A stretch of 64,000 nucleotides of DNA. Source: Bifidobacterium sp. ESL0704 (GTDB lineage Bacteria > Actinomycetota > Actinomycetes > Actinomycetales > Bifidobacteriaceae). Within the stretch, counting starts at the first letter, position 1; each line of letters opens with the position of its first letter. The translations under genes and the position numbers were made by a program. Below are positions 1-8,285 of the stretch, piece by piece. The stretch covers positions 1,302,001 through 1,366,000 of the forward strand of contig NZ_CP113929.1 in the NCBI RefSeq assembly GCF_029392075.1. Reading direction: 5' to 3'. Below the pieces are notes generated by a model. That model did not search any database, had not been told where the DNA came from, and saw only the letters and a program-made list of their open reading frames with translations.

Positions 1-108
1 CCGAAACGTTCGAGCCGGCAGTGCGTAAGTGTCGACGTCTTCATCGTCGACACCGAAATCCGAAGCGACGGTGTTCCAATCAAGGTCAAGCGAAAATCTG
101 CGGCACAT
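1..108 (-). CDS. SRAP-domain (YedK/HMCES-like) protein, N-terminal part only
   Basis: The minus strand opens an ORF at the ATG at 108-106 that runs off the left edge, giving 36 residues. It begins Met-Cys-Arg-Arg-Phe-Ser-Leu and continues with a Phe-Gly-Val motif around residues 18-20. SRAP proteins start Met-Cys-Gly-Arg-Phe/Tyr, and Cys2 is the catalytic residue that crosslinks to abasic sites in single-stranded DNA; here Cys2 is present and residue 3 is Arg instead of the usual Gly. A strong ribosome-binding site, AAGGAG, lies 5 bases before the ATG. The family call rests only on this N-terminus, so it is moderate. The expected role is shielding abasic sites during replication. Confidence 0.6.
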   Translation of the reverse strand, partial: MCRRFSLDLDWNTVASDFGVDDEDVDTYALPARTFR

Positions 109-178
109 TCCCACTCCTTCGTCTACTCAGCCCTGTCTGCTTTAGCCCTTTGATGCATATCAGGCAAGGCAGGCATAC

Positions 179-214
179 AAAAAGAGGACCTCCATACGAA
201 TCACGGAGGCCCTC
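179..214 (-). terminator. Intrinsic terminator of the split-barrel gene
   Basis: Read on the minus strand, a 10-bp stem (GAGGGCCTCC pairing with GGAGGTCCTC, one G-T wobble) is followed by TTTTT. It lies about 50 bases past the stop codon at 263 and separates that gene from the SRAP gene downstream on the same strand. Confidence 0.85.
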
Positions 215-262
215 ACACCGTTGACGGCCGGGAATCAAGAGCCCAAGCCGTTCTCAACAAGT

Positions 263-667
263 TCAGTCCTTGCTGATGGTGGTGCCGGCCTTGGCGCCGG
301 CGGAGAGATCGTCGATCTCGGTGATCTCGAGCACCGGGATGGTGGCGGGCTTCTTGGTGCCCTTCTCTTCGGCGACCTTGACCTGCTCGTCGTAGATGGC
401 GTCGTCGGAGTGCAGAGTCACGTTGCCGCGGAAGCGGTAGCCCTTCTTGCTTTCGAGGTTGGCGAAGCAGATCACCAGCGGGCTGCCGTCCTCAAGGTTC
501 TTGTAATGCTGGCCGGCAGTGCGCTCGTGATAGGCGAGGTGATTGTCATCGAGCACGAACATCGACATCTTGGGGCCGAGGTCGAGCTGCCCGTCCTTGC
601 TGACGGTGGTGATCCACGCGAGGTTGTTGTTGATGAATTCCTTCATTTCCGGGGTAAGTGTAGCCAT
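263..667 (-). CDS. Pyridoxamine 5'-phosphate oxidase-like FMN-binding split-barrel protein
   Basis: This 134-residue protein has the size and pattern of small single-domain FMN split-barrel proteins: an N-terminal helix (TPEMKEFINNN), a strand with ITTVSKDGQLDLGPK, then HLAYHERTAGQHYKNL and PLVICFA strands typical of the PNPOx-like fold. Such proteins bind flavin or F420 and reduce small substrates; the substrate cannot be told from sequence. I start at the ATG at 667 because AAAGGA lies just upstream; an ATG 42 bases further upstream adds a poorly fitting extension. It is monocistronic, with its own promoter and terminator. Confidence 0.8.
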   Translation of the reverse strand: MATLTPEMKEFINNNLAWITTVSKDGQLDLGPKMSMFVLDDNHLAYHERTAGQHYKNLEDGSPLVICFANLESKKGYRFRGNVTLHSDDAIYDEQVKVAEEKGTKKPATIPVLEITEIDDLSAGAKAGTTISKD

Positions 668-694
668 AATGCTGTCCTTTCGTTCGAACTGCTT

Positions 695-722
695 TCTATA
701 CGTTTCCATGGTACGTCTTCAA
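695..722 (-). promoter_or_regulatory. Probable promoter of the split-barrel gene
   Basis: On the minus strand, TTGAAG (722-717) and TATAGA (700-695) are 16 bases apart and fit sigma-70-type -35 and -10 boxes. This would start transcription near 688, about 20 bases before the ATG. Read by eye only. Confidence 0.45.
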
Positions 723-1138
723 ACTGTTGTTCACTAACAGATGCGTGTGACATTGCTCACCGCCAATCCGTTTTCTGCGAACGATTTTAGCTTCGTGCTC
801 AACATGAATTGCGCATCTGATTTGGGCGTGTTGGGTAGGGGTACGGCTTATTGTCGCGTTGGAAATGTAATCAACGCGTGAATTGTTTTCATAACCGTGA
901 TTTCGGGGTATTTCTAGGCGTGTCGCGAAAAGAATATGTCTATTTTGAATAGCGACAAATAAGGTTGGAATGCCCGTCGGAACGGCTTGACCGACGTTGC
1001 CCGCCTGGGCCGGATACGAAGAGAGACAGAGCAGGCAGGTACGTCCTGAGGGTTCCGGGCGAAGACCGGAAGAGAAGACCCGATCTGGCCGCAAAAGGCG
1101 TGAGCGAACATATCGGAAACGGACAAGAGGAGAAGGCC
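723..1138. other. Divergent intergenic space
   Basis: About 416 bases lie between two divergently transcribed genes. No conserved ORF is visible; in-frame reading upstream of 1139 gives an arginine-rich extension that does not fit the transporter family. Weak inverted sequence TGTCGC/GCGACA occurs near 918-955. It must hold the promoter of the DMT transporter, but I could not choose one convincingly. Confidence 0.4.
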
Positions 1139-2149
1139 ATGGCCCATATGTTTGCCCCCTACCTTTCGTCGAAGGGCACCGCTCGCCGTGGTTTCCAAGG
1201 CCTGCGCAGTCGCCTTTCCCGCAATTTCCCACCCAATCTCGCCAGACTTATGTTGCTGTGCTGCGCCGCGCTATGGGGCGGCAGCTATCTGGTTTCCAAA
1301 ATCGCCATGACGGCGATCACTCCGCAGTGGCTGATGGCGATGCGTACCGGCGGGGCGTGCCTGATCATGTTGCTGATGTTCCACAACAGCATTGTTCCCG
1401 CGCTCAACAAGTCGATTCTTGTCCCTGCCGTCGTTGTCGGAGTCACCTACTGGGGGACGATGGTTCTGCAAACCAAGGGGCTGCTGACGATCGACCCTGG
1501 CAGGAGCGCCTTTCTGACGGCTTCCTACTGTGTCCTCACGCCCTTCGCCGCCTGGCTGGCCACCAAAAACAGGCCGCATAACATCAACATCATCGCAGGG
1601 GTGATTTGCCTGATCGGCGTCGGTTTCGTCTCGCTGAAACCGGGCGGCTTTTCGCTTTCCCTCACGTCAGGCGACTGGATGACCATCGCCTGTGCCGCCG
1701 TCTTCTCGTTCAACCTGACGTATCTCGGCATCTATTCCAAAAAATACAACGCGATTGCGATTACCTTCGTCCAGTTCGCCGTCGCCTGCGTCCTGTTCCT
1801 GATCGGTGCGATTCTCACCGAACCGGCTCCCAACGCCTCGTGGCTGGAACCGAAAATCGTGGTGAGCTTCCTCTATCTGTTCATCGGGGCGACGACTTTG
1901 GCTCAGATCATGCAGAATATCGGCCTGGCGCATGTCTCCGCGTCTTCCGCATCGATCGTGATGTGCACCGAAAGCCTGTTTTCCGAATTGTTCTCGATCC
2001 TCTTCTGGAGGACAACGCTGAGGATGACGACCCTGGCCGGTTTCGCCTTGATTTTCGTGGCTGTTCTGATGTCCATCGTTCATCGTTCCGTCATTGTCGA
2101 TCTTTTCCGTCATGCGGAAGACATGCTGCATGACTGGCGCAAAAAATAG
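1139..2149 (+). CDS. EamA/DMT-family transporter
   Basis: A 336-residue hydrophobic protein with about ten predicted membrane spans in two repeats, the layout of EamA drug/metabolite transporters. The first span carries ALWGGSYLVSKIA, close to the usual family opening (W-G-s-x-f/y-x-x-x-k). The second half begins near residue 180 (DWMTIACAAVFSFNLTY). It probably exports a small metabolite; the substrate is not predictable. The ATG at 1139 is preceded by AGGAG and fits the family; a longer reading from 965 adds an arginine-rich tail without homology. The short N-terminal 35 residues are basic and cytosolic. Confidence 0.85.
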   Translation: MAHMFAPYLSSKGTARRGFQGLRSRLSRNFPPNLARLMLLCCAALWGGSYLVSKIAMTAITPQWLMAMRTGGACLIMLLMFHNSIVPALNKSILVPAVVVGVTYWGTMVLQTKGLLTIDPGRSAFLTASYCVLTPFAAWLATKNRPHNINIIAGVICLIGVGFVSLKPGGFSLSLTSGDWMTIACAAVFSFNLTYLGIYSKKYNAIAITFVQFAVACVLFLIGAILTEPAPNASWLEPKIVVSFLYLFIGATTLAQIMQNIGLAHVSASSASIVMCTESLFSELFSILFWRTTLRMTTLAGFALIFVAVLMSIVHRSVIVDLFRHAEDMLHDWRKK

Positions 2150-2245
2150 CGGTCTCGTAGCGCGTGTCTTGGTTCCTGTAAGCGTTCGGCGAGGTTTTGC
2201 ACGTTTTAAGCTTTTTCCGATTTCCTCCCGTTATCCTTATGGTTT

Positions 2246-3505
2246 ATGAAGAATTTTTTCAAGGGGATTTCGGTCTCGCAGATCATAGCGGGTGCGCTTG
2301 CTGCGGTCACTTCGTTCCTGTTGTCGGCGAAGATCGGCATTGCCGGATCCGTGATCGGCGTGGCTGTCGGCTCCATTGTCTCGGCTGTCGCCTCGCAGAT
2401 CTACCAGAATGTGCTCAAGGAATCCGGTAGGAAGCTGCAGGAAAGCGTACCTCAAGACGATGGCACCGCGCAACAGAATGCTCTAAGCGCCGATCCAGGC
2501 GATCAGACACGGGTCATAGGATCCGATGCGCAGCATCACGGTCGATTGCCTGGCCCGGTTTCGGCCCAAGCGGCCCAGAGTGTTCCGATGCCGCGCATGG
2601 ACGGAACATCGCCGAGCCTGGCCGCTTTGGTTCGCAACGAGAAAATGGCCACCGGCTCAGATCAGAAGGACGCGACCAGAACCTTGGCCGCTGAGCGTCA
2701 AGAAAGCAGGAACAAAACAGGAGATCTGGGGGATGCAGACGGTAAGTACCATGCAGATGACGGCAAGAACGATTCCACTGAGGTCTTGACGTCTTCAGCG
2801 TCAGGCAAGACCACCGTGATGGCGCCCATCGGCAAAACCCGGGCAACAAAAGCAATTTCCGGAACCCGTCAAACGCTCAATGGCGGTCCGGGGCAGCATG
2901 ACGGCCATGTTCGCGTCTTCGATTCCTCACGGCAGAAGCGTTATAAACGGCTGGCCATTGTCGTCGCTGTCGTCAGCGCCTTGGTTGCGGTCGGCATCAC
3001 CGCAGGTATCATCTCGCTGGCCACCAAAGGTCAGGGCACCGATGACGTGGTACGCAACATCGTCACCAACTCGACCACCAAGAATCAGCCGCAGCGCAAC
3101 GATTCAGACAACACTCCCAGCGACAGCAACCAAAAGACCGACGGCAACACGCAGAAAAACAACGGAACGAACAATCAAGGAAATTCCGGAACCACCTCAG
3201 ATTCCGGGACTTCAAATGGTTCCACTTCCAACGGTTCAGGCACTGCCAACGGTTCAGGAAATACAAACGGCGATAATTCCGGCAACGGCAATTCAGGAAA
3301 TACCGGCGGCGGCACGGGTTCGAATTCCAACGGTTCCAGCAACTCTTCCAATGATTCGTCGAACAGCGGAGCAGGCAATGGGGGCGGAGCAGACTCCGGC
3401 TCCACGAACGGTTCGCCATCGAACAGCAACGGCACCGGCAGCTCTGATCCGGGATCTCATACCGGAGACGGCACACCCGGAGCGAATACTAGTAATCCGC
3501 AGTGA
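2246..3505 (+). CDS. Membrane-anchored protein with long Ser/Asn/Gly-rich extracellular tail
   Basis: This 419-residue protein has a hydrophobic N-terminal hairpin (about residues 10-53) with small residues and glycine, a long polar linker (54-230), a clear membrane span near 236-258 after a basic cluster (RQKRYKRL), and a C-terminal 145 residues made almost only of Ser, Asn, Gly, Thr and Asp. The tail would sit outside the cell, where such sequence usually acts as a flexible wall-spanning stalk. No catalytic domain or sortase motif is visible. The ribosome-binding site is weak, so the start is uncertain. I do not recognise the family; the function is unknown. Confidence 0.65.
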   Translation: MKNFFKGISVSQIIAGALAAVTSFLLSAKIGIAGSVIGVAVGSIVSAVASQIYQNVLKESGRKLQESVPQDDGTAQQNALSADPGDQTRVIGSDAQHHGRLPGPVSAQAAQSVPMPRMDGTSPSLAALVRNEKMATGSDQKDATRTLAAERQESRNKTGDLGDADGKYHADDGKNDSTEVLTSSASGKTTVMAPIGKTRATKAISGTRQTLNGGPGQHDGHVRVFDSSRQKRYKRLAIVVAVVSALVAVGITAGIISLATKGQGTDDVVRNIVTNSTTKNQPQRNDSDNTPSDSNQKTDGNTQKNNGTNNQGNSGTTSDSGTSNGSTSNGSGTANGSGNTNGDNSGNGNSGNTGGGTGSNSNGSSNSSNDSSNSGAGNGGGADSGSTNGSPSNSNGTGSSDPGSHTGDGTPGANTSNPQ

Positions 3506-3513
3506 GCATGACC

Positions 3514-3550
3514 GGGCTGAAGGACAGTACAAGACCTTCAGCCCAGTTTC
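3514..3550 (+). terminator. Intrinsic terminator
   Basis: A perfect 10-bp stem, GGGCTGAAGG (3514-3523) and CCTTCAGCCC (3535-3544), lies 8 bases past the stop of the Ser/Asn/Gly-rich protein and is followed by a short T-rich tract. Confidence 0.75.
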
Positions 3551-3561
3551 CTTCGCCATCA

Positions 3562-3650
3562 GGGGTTTCGCAGATTTGTTGATACGCCTCAGCCATTTGG
3601 GGTTCCGCAGGTTTGTTGATAAGCCTCAGCCATTTGGGGTTCCGCAGGTT
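3562..3650. repeat. 37-bp tandem repeat, about 2.4 copies
   Basis: Copies start at 3562, 3599 and 3636; the third is cut after 15 bases. The first two differ at only a few positions, and each carries GCCTCAGCCATTT at its end. The repeat sits between a terminator and the tRNA-Ala promoter and encodes nothing obvious. It is too few and too directly abutted to be a CRISPR array. Confidence 0.8.
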
Positions 3651-3719
3651 CAGCAATCGAATAAAACCCTTGTGTTCTCTTGTTTTTATGGCTCTGGCAA
3701 GCTTCGGCGACACGCCGAT

Positions 3720-3748
3720 TTGGTCATTCGCAGAGTTTGTTGTAAAGT
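3720..3748 (+). promoter_or_regulatory. Promoter of tRNA-Ala
   Basis: TTGGTC (3720-3725) and TAAAGT (3743-3748) are separated by 17 bases. The predicted start near 3755 falls within AGGCTTCGCA (3754-3763), a word also found shortly before tRNA-Asn in this window. Confidence 0.6.
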
Positions 3749-3787
3749 ATCTAAGGCTTCGCAAGGAGCGATAACTTAAACAAGACC

Positions 3788-3860
3788 GGGGCTATGGCGC
3801 AGCTGGTAGCGCATCTCCATGGCATGGAGGGGGTCGGGAGTTCGAATCTCCCTAGCTCCA
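3788..3860 (+). tRNA. tRNA-Ala (anticodon GGC)
   Basis: A 73-nt cloverleaf. The acceptor stem GGGGCTA pairs with TAGCTCC and contains the G3-U70 wobble that identifies alanine tRNAs. The anticodon loop ATGGCAT gives anticodon GGC, reading GCC. The T arm (GGGAG-TTCGAAT-CTCCC) is intact, and the discriminator base is A. The CCA end is not encoded. Confidence 0.97.
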
Positions 3861-3865
3861 CGGGT

Positions 3866-3900
3866 AAGGCTTCTGAGAAATTCTCAGAAGCCTTTTTCTT
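3866..3900 (+). terminator. Terminator of tRNA-Ala
   Basis: A 14-bp perfect stem (AAGGCTTCTGAGAA and its complement) with a one-base centre is followed by a T run (CTTTTTCTTTT). It begins 5 bases after the tRNA. Confidence 0.93.
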
Positions 3901-4016
3901 TTCTCGTTTGCTGATTCCGGTATCATTGTGGATTTCATCGGCGCTCATCGACGGGCCAATGAGACGGCTCTGCGTTAGGCTGGAACGAGATGAACGTCAG
4001 TCCAAGGAGTAACGAA

Positions 4017-5585
4017 ATGAGCGAAGAAGCGGTAACGGCCACAACCGGGCACAACGCGTCAACCGAACAAACACCGAAGCCGGAAATCCGGCCGACCGGC
4101 GAACGCAGGACGCACCACACGATGGAACTCAACGGAGAAACGCTGCATTATCGGGCGACCGTCGGCTCCATCACCATCGACACCAAGGAAGTCAAGCCTG
4201 CGGCCAGCGACTTCTACGCGGCTTTCGAACTGACCGACGAGCACGGCAAAACCGACACCACCCGTCCGGTCACATTTATCTTCAACGGCGGCCCGGGCTC
4301 GTCCTCGACGTTTTTGATGATGGGATCGTTGGGTCCCAAGCGCATCGATATCCCGGACGCGGCCCCGGTCCCTGCCGCTCCATACGGCTTCAAAGACAAT
4401 CCTTACACGATGCTGCCGTATTCGGACATCGTCTTCATCGACGCCCCGGGTACAGGATTCTCGCAGATCGCCGAAAAGGCTAAGAAGGAGCTGTATTCGG
4501 TAGACGGCGACGTCAAGGGTTTCAGCGCGTTCATCCGTGCCTATCTGACCCGCTTTGACCGTTGGAATTCGCCGAAATACGTACTGGGCGAATCCTATGG
4601 CACCACGCGCGGCGCGGCCCTGTCGTATCGTCTGCAACAAGACGGTGTGGCGCTCAACGGGCTGGTTCTGATTTCCAACATCCTCGACTATGCCTATACC
4701 TTCGACACCTCCGACCAGTTCTACATCGGCTATTTCCCAACCTATGCCACCGTGGCACACTACCACGGCAAGGCCGGCCAAAACGTGGATATAGAAACGC
4801 ATCTCAATGCCGCCCGCGAATTCGCCAACGGTCCGCTTCGTGCGGCTTTGGCCCAAGGCGACGGCATCGATGAGACCACGAAACGCAATGTCGCCAAACG
4901 TTATGCCGAACTGACCGGGCTGAGCGAGCAATACGTCTACGATTCCGACCTGCGCGTGCTCGACATGCGTTTCCGCAAGGAGCTGCTGCGCCACGATAGC
5001 GGCAACGACACCGGCATGATTGTCGGCCGTTACGACGGAAGGAGCAAAGGCTACGACCTCGACCGTACCGCCCAGGAAGAGACGTTCGTGGTCGACGACA
5101 GCTTCCTCGACCCGGCCTATTCCAGCGTCGCCAATGCCTATCTGCGCGACGAACTCGGCTGGGACGGCATTGAGGAACGCCGTGGATACGCCGATTTCGA
5201 CTGGAACTCCACCGAACCCGGCAAAGGCTGGACGTGGTGGCACACCCTGCCGGAAGGTGCGAAGACGTCGTGGGGCGCACACATCCCGTTCCCGACGGTC
5301 ACCGCCGACCTCGCCGCCGCCATCGCGCATGAACCGACGCTCAAGGTCATGATCGGCAACGGCATCTACGACCTGTGCACGCCGTTCAACCAGACCGAAT
5401 ACGACATCGACCACATGGCCCTGCCCAAGCCATTGCGCGGCAACGTGGCGTTCACCTACTACCCGGCCGGGCACATGCTCTACACCGCGCCCGAAAGCAT
5501 CAGGAAATTCGCCGGCGACCTGTCGCGCTTCTACGCAAGCGACGTCAGCGGCCTCGCCGACATCAACGAACGTCGCAACCGGTGA
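4017..5585 (+). CDS. Serine carboxypeptidase-like peptidase (family S10)
   Basis: A 522-residue protein with the S10 signatures: oxyanion-hole region NGGPGSSS near residue 92, nucleophile motif GESYG with Ser193, Asp452 in GIYDLCTPF, and His486 in PAGHM. These make a complete Ser-Asp-His triad. S10 enzymes remove C-terminal residues from peptides, usually at acidic pH. There is no signal peptide or membrane span, so it probably works on peptides in the cytosol. AAGGAG lies 10 bases before the ATG at 4017, which I prefer over an ATG 27 bases upstream. It stands alone after the tRNA terminator. Confidence 0.9.
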   Translation: MSEEAVTATTGHNASTEQTPKPEIRPTGERRTHHTMELNGETLHYRATVGSITIDTKEVKPAASDFYAAFELTDEHGKTDTTRPVTFIFNGGPGSSSTFLMMGSLGPKRIDIPDAAPVPAAPYGFKDNPYTMLPYSDIVFIDAPGTGFSQIAEKAKKELYSVDGDVKGFSAFIRAYLTRFDRWNSPKYVLGESYGTTRGAALSYRLQQDGVALNGLVLISNILDYAYTFDTSDQFYIGYFPTYATVAHYHGKAGQNVDIETHLNAAREFANGPLRAALAQGDGIDETTKRNVAKRYAELTGLSEQYVYDSDLRVLDMRFRKELLRHDSGNDTGMIVGRYDGRSKGYDLDRTAQEETFVVDDSFLDPAYSSVANAYLRDELGWDGIEERRGYADFDWNSTEPGKGWTWWHTLPEGAKTSWGAHIPFPTVTADLAAAIAHEPTLKVMIGNGIYDLCTPFNQTEYDIDHMALPKPLRGNVAFTYYPAGHMLYTAPESIRKFAGDLSRFYASDVSGLADINERRNR

Positions 5586-5727
5586 CAGCCCGATTCGAAT
5601 ACGTCTTGTACGGTTTCGAAAGTGCGTGATGTGTTTGCTCAGACGAATGTGAAACAGTCACATGACGTGATCGACGAATAGCCAAACAATCAAGTCACCG
5701 AAAACGAGTGGAGAAAAGGAGGTCATC

Positions 5728-6906
5728 ATGACCGACTCATGGCAAACGATCCTGCTGTATGGGCCCAGCGTCGTATTCGCCGTGTTGTTGCTCATTTCGG
5801 TGATAGGGGAGCCTCGCCGGTTCCGCAACGCGATCTGGTTGGCGTTGTTCGTGCTTTCCCTTTCCAGCGCCCTGCTGCTTGATTTCTGGCGCGATTGGGT
5901 GATTGTGCCGTTGGCGCTGATTCTCATCCTCACCCCGCTGACGGTGGTCGTGTTCCTCTTGGCCAACGCGGCGGTGGTGATCCGTCGAGAGGGATTTTCG
6001 ATGTCGACCGCCTTGCCGGCTCTGCTCGCCTTGGCCTTGGTGGGTTTCATGGTGGTCTACCTGTTGAGTGTGAGGCTCGGCGCTCCCGGATGGCTGCAAT
6101 GGCTTGCGCTGTTGGCCGTCCTTGAAGGATTGTGGTTCTTCTTCACTTTCGCTGCGCTGATGCTGTATTCATGGGTCTACCGCATCATGCCCAAACGGCG
6201 AACATACGATTACATCATCATCCATGGTGCGGGACTGCAGGGCAGCGAGCCGACACCGCTGCTGCGCGGACGTATTGACAAGGCCGTGGCATTGTGGCAT
6301 CGGCAGCACGATCACGGCGTTTTCATCGTCTCGGGAGGCCAAGGCGCCGACGAGGAGGTCAGCGAGGCGGAAGCGATGAAACGTTATCTGATCGGCAAGC
6401 GCGGCGTGCCCGCCGAACGCATCCTGATGGAGGACACTTCGAGAACGACGATGGAAAACCTCGTCAATTCCAAGGAGATTATGGATGAACGTTCCTCCTT
6501 AGCCCGATCGTTGGGAGTCAGGGACAGCGGCGTCGGCTCCAACGATGGAGTATCTACCTCCGTCAAGCTGCAGCGTGCCGATAACGATAAAGCTTCGTGG
6601 ACCTCTGCATCGATTTCCCGAGCGTCCTCCAGACCGAAGCCCAGCCGACGGCGCAAAGCCAGTCGTGCAAAGTCGCTGTATCGAGCGGCATTGGTGACCA
6701 GCGACTACCATGTGTTCCGCGCCAGCGAATACGCGCACGAAATCGGGCTCAACGCCGACGGCATCGGCTGCCATACCAAGGGATACTACTGGCCGACGGC
6801 CTTCATCCGCGAATTCGTCGCCATCACCCGTGCCCATCTGTGGCCCTACGCCGTGATCGCGGCGCTTTGGCTGGTATGGGTAGCGATAATGGCATTTCTT
6901 CGGTAA
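5728..6906 (+). CDS. YdcF/SanA-type DUF218 membrane protein with internal insertion
   Basis: A 392-residue protein. About four to five membrane spans fill residues 5-150, followed by a DUF218 (YdcF-like) domain starting at YDYIIIHGAGL, with LRGRIDKAV, VSGGQGADEE, SEAEAM and TSDYHVFRA motifs. The C-terminus ends in another hydrophobic segment. YdcF/ElyC/SanA proteins act at the envelope and are linked to wall or polysaccharide metabolism in other bacteria. About 60 Ser/Arg/Lys-rich residues (roughly 255-315) interrupt the DUF218 domain between the ENLVNS motif and TSDYH, where relatives have a short link. AAAAGGAGG precedes the ATG. Confidence 0.82.
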   Translation: MTDSWQTILLYGPSVVFAVLLLISVIGEPRRFRNAIWLALFVLSLSSALLLDFWRDWVIVPLALILILTPLTVVVFLLANAAVVIRREGFSMSTALPALLALALVGFMVVYLLSVRLGAPGWLQWLALLAVLEGLWFFFTFAALMLYSWVYRIMPKRRTYDYIIIHGAGLQGSEPTPLLRGRIDKAVALWHRQHDHGVFIVSGGQGADEEVSEAEAMKRYLIGKRGVPAERILMEDTSRTTMENLVNSKEIMDERSSLARSLGVRDSGVGSNDGVSTSVKLQRADNDKASWTSASISRASSRPKPSRRRKASRAKSLYRAALVTSDYHVFRASEYAHEIGLNADGIGCHTKGYYWPTAFIREFVAITRAHLWPYAVIAALWLVWVAIMAFLR

Positions 6907-7096
6907 TCGGGGCACAATTGCGACCGAAGGTCAGGACACCCATCAATCCGAAAGGCAAAGCGTAGGCATGCCACCAGCTAACAGTCCCGATCGGCCTCAA
7001 GGACCCTTCCTTTTCGCCGGGTAACGGCACAATGGGAACAAATGCATCATATGCATGTCATATACCTGTTATCGATAGGGGAGAGAAAGGAAAACA

Positions 7097-7936
7097 ATGA
7101 TTGACGAGATCATTTTGCTCCGTCACGGAAGGACGTCCTACAACGTCGTTCACCGTCTGCAGGGCCAGATTGACGTCCCGCTTGACATCATCGGCCAATG
7201 GCAGGTCGACCAGACAGGCCTGGACCTTGCCAAGCGCTATTACTGGGCGAAGGTCGCCAATGTGGCCGCCAACCCCGACCTTCTGCCGCAGCCGGGGCCA
7301 CAGGCCGCCGAACAGAGCGACATCAGCGAATACCGGCAGGCTCCTGCGGGCAGACGCAAGATGAAAGTGATTTCCAGCGACCTGTTCCGCGCCTCGCAAA
7401 CGGCCCACGCTTTTGCCGATATCCTCGGCCTGCCCGTCACGCTCGACAAACGTCTGCGCGAACGCAGTTTCGGTCAGTGGGAAGGCAAGACTCGCCCCGA
7501 AATCAAGGCGATGGACGCCGAAGCCTACCGTTCATGGCGCGCTCACGAAGGGGGAGAGACCAAGTACGGCGTCGAGACCCGCACCCAGGTCGGAGCCAGA
7601 GGCGCCAAGGCGGTCCTCGAACTGCTTAACGAACACACGGAAGACAAAAACCCGACCACGCTGATGCTGGTCAGTCATGGGTCGTTCATCGCGGCGACCG
7701 TCGAGACCCTGCTCGGCATGGATCCGGAAGTGGACGAACTCGGCAACATTCCCAACGCCTACTGGTCGACGCTCAAGCCGCGGGCCCAGTCGGACGGAAG
7801 CTATCAGTGGACGCTTGCGGAATTCAATTGCGGACCTGCGATATCGACGGTCGCCGACTGGTCCAACGGGCCTGAGGAACTGCGCCATCCGGGTATGAAA
7901 CTGATGGAGCCGCTGCCCGTCACCGATACCGTCTGA
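7097..7936 (+). CDS. Histidine phosphatase (phosphoglycerate mutase-like)
   Basis: A 279-residue protein starting with LLRHGRTSYN, the RHG catalytic motif that gives the phosphohistidine. Further signatures are ISSDLFRASQTA, the ERSFGQWEGK region and the second catalytic His in VSHGSF. These define a branch 1 histidine phosphatase. The length and an extra insert between residues 55 and 90 argue against the glycolytic GpmA; it may act on sugar phosphates or other small phosphates. GAAAGGAAAACA precedes the ATG. The gene appears to be transcribed alone. Confidence 0.85.
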   Translation: MIDEIILLRHGRTSYNVVHRLQGQIDVPLDIIGQWQVDQTGLDLAKRYYWAKVANVAANPDLLPQPGPQAAEQSDISEYRQAPAGRRKMKVISSDLFRASQTAHAFADILGLPVTLDKRLRERSFGQWEGKTRPEIKAMDAEAYRSWRAHEGGETKYGVETRTQVGARGAKAVLELLNEHTEDKNPTTLMLVSHGSFIAATVETLLGMDPEVDELGNIPNAYWSTLKPRAQSDGSYQWTLAEFNCGPAISTVADWSNGPEELRHPGMKLMEPLPVTDTV

Positions 7937-8285
7937 GGCGAGCGGGCTCGAGCACCTGTTCCTTTTGTGAGTCGGCCGATTCCTTTTTGTGGCAAGGAAT
8001 GCGGCTGCTCGGCACCGGTGCGTGCCGCTCAGCGGATCAGCTCGCGGCACGCATCCGGGGCAATAGGGTGAAACAGGTGCAGCCTGCTCGATGGGTAACG
8101 CTATGCGCAAAGAACGCCCAAAAGTTCCACCTCAAGGGTTACTCTTGAATTTTGGGTTAACAGCAGGAATCCGGAATAACCGTTTGTCTCTTTCGTATCA
8201 AGACAGGCATTCCGGTGGCCAGGACGCATGGCGAACGAGCCGGCGTCTCCTGCAAGATCCGTACAGCGAATAACGCGAAAGGCGG
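7937..8285. other. Intergenic space with two hairpins before the CorA-like gene
   Basis: Two inverted repeats are visible: a 9-bp perfect pair GCGTGCCGC (8020-8028) with GCGGCACGC (8044-8052), and an imperfect hairpin from 8117 to 8155 with CCCAAAA and TTTTGGG arms and an inner TCAAG/CTTGA stem. Neither has a T run. A magnesium riboswitch was considered because of the gene that follows, but I could not match its conserved core. Confidence 0.45.

Noticed and set aside
3562..3650. Possible CRISPR array
   Set aside because: The copies abut directly with no unique spacers, and no cas genes are present.
4059..5474. Minus-strand ORF of 471 codons
   Set aside because: Opposite the S10 peptidase with its complete triad.
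7937..8285. Magnesium (M-box) riboswitch before the CorA-like gene
   Set aside because: Hairpins are present but the conserved M-box core could not be matched by eye.
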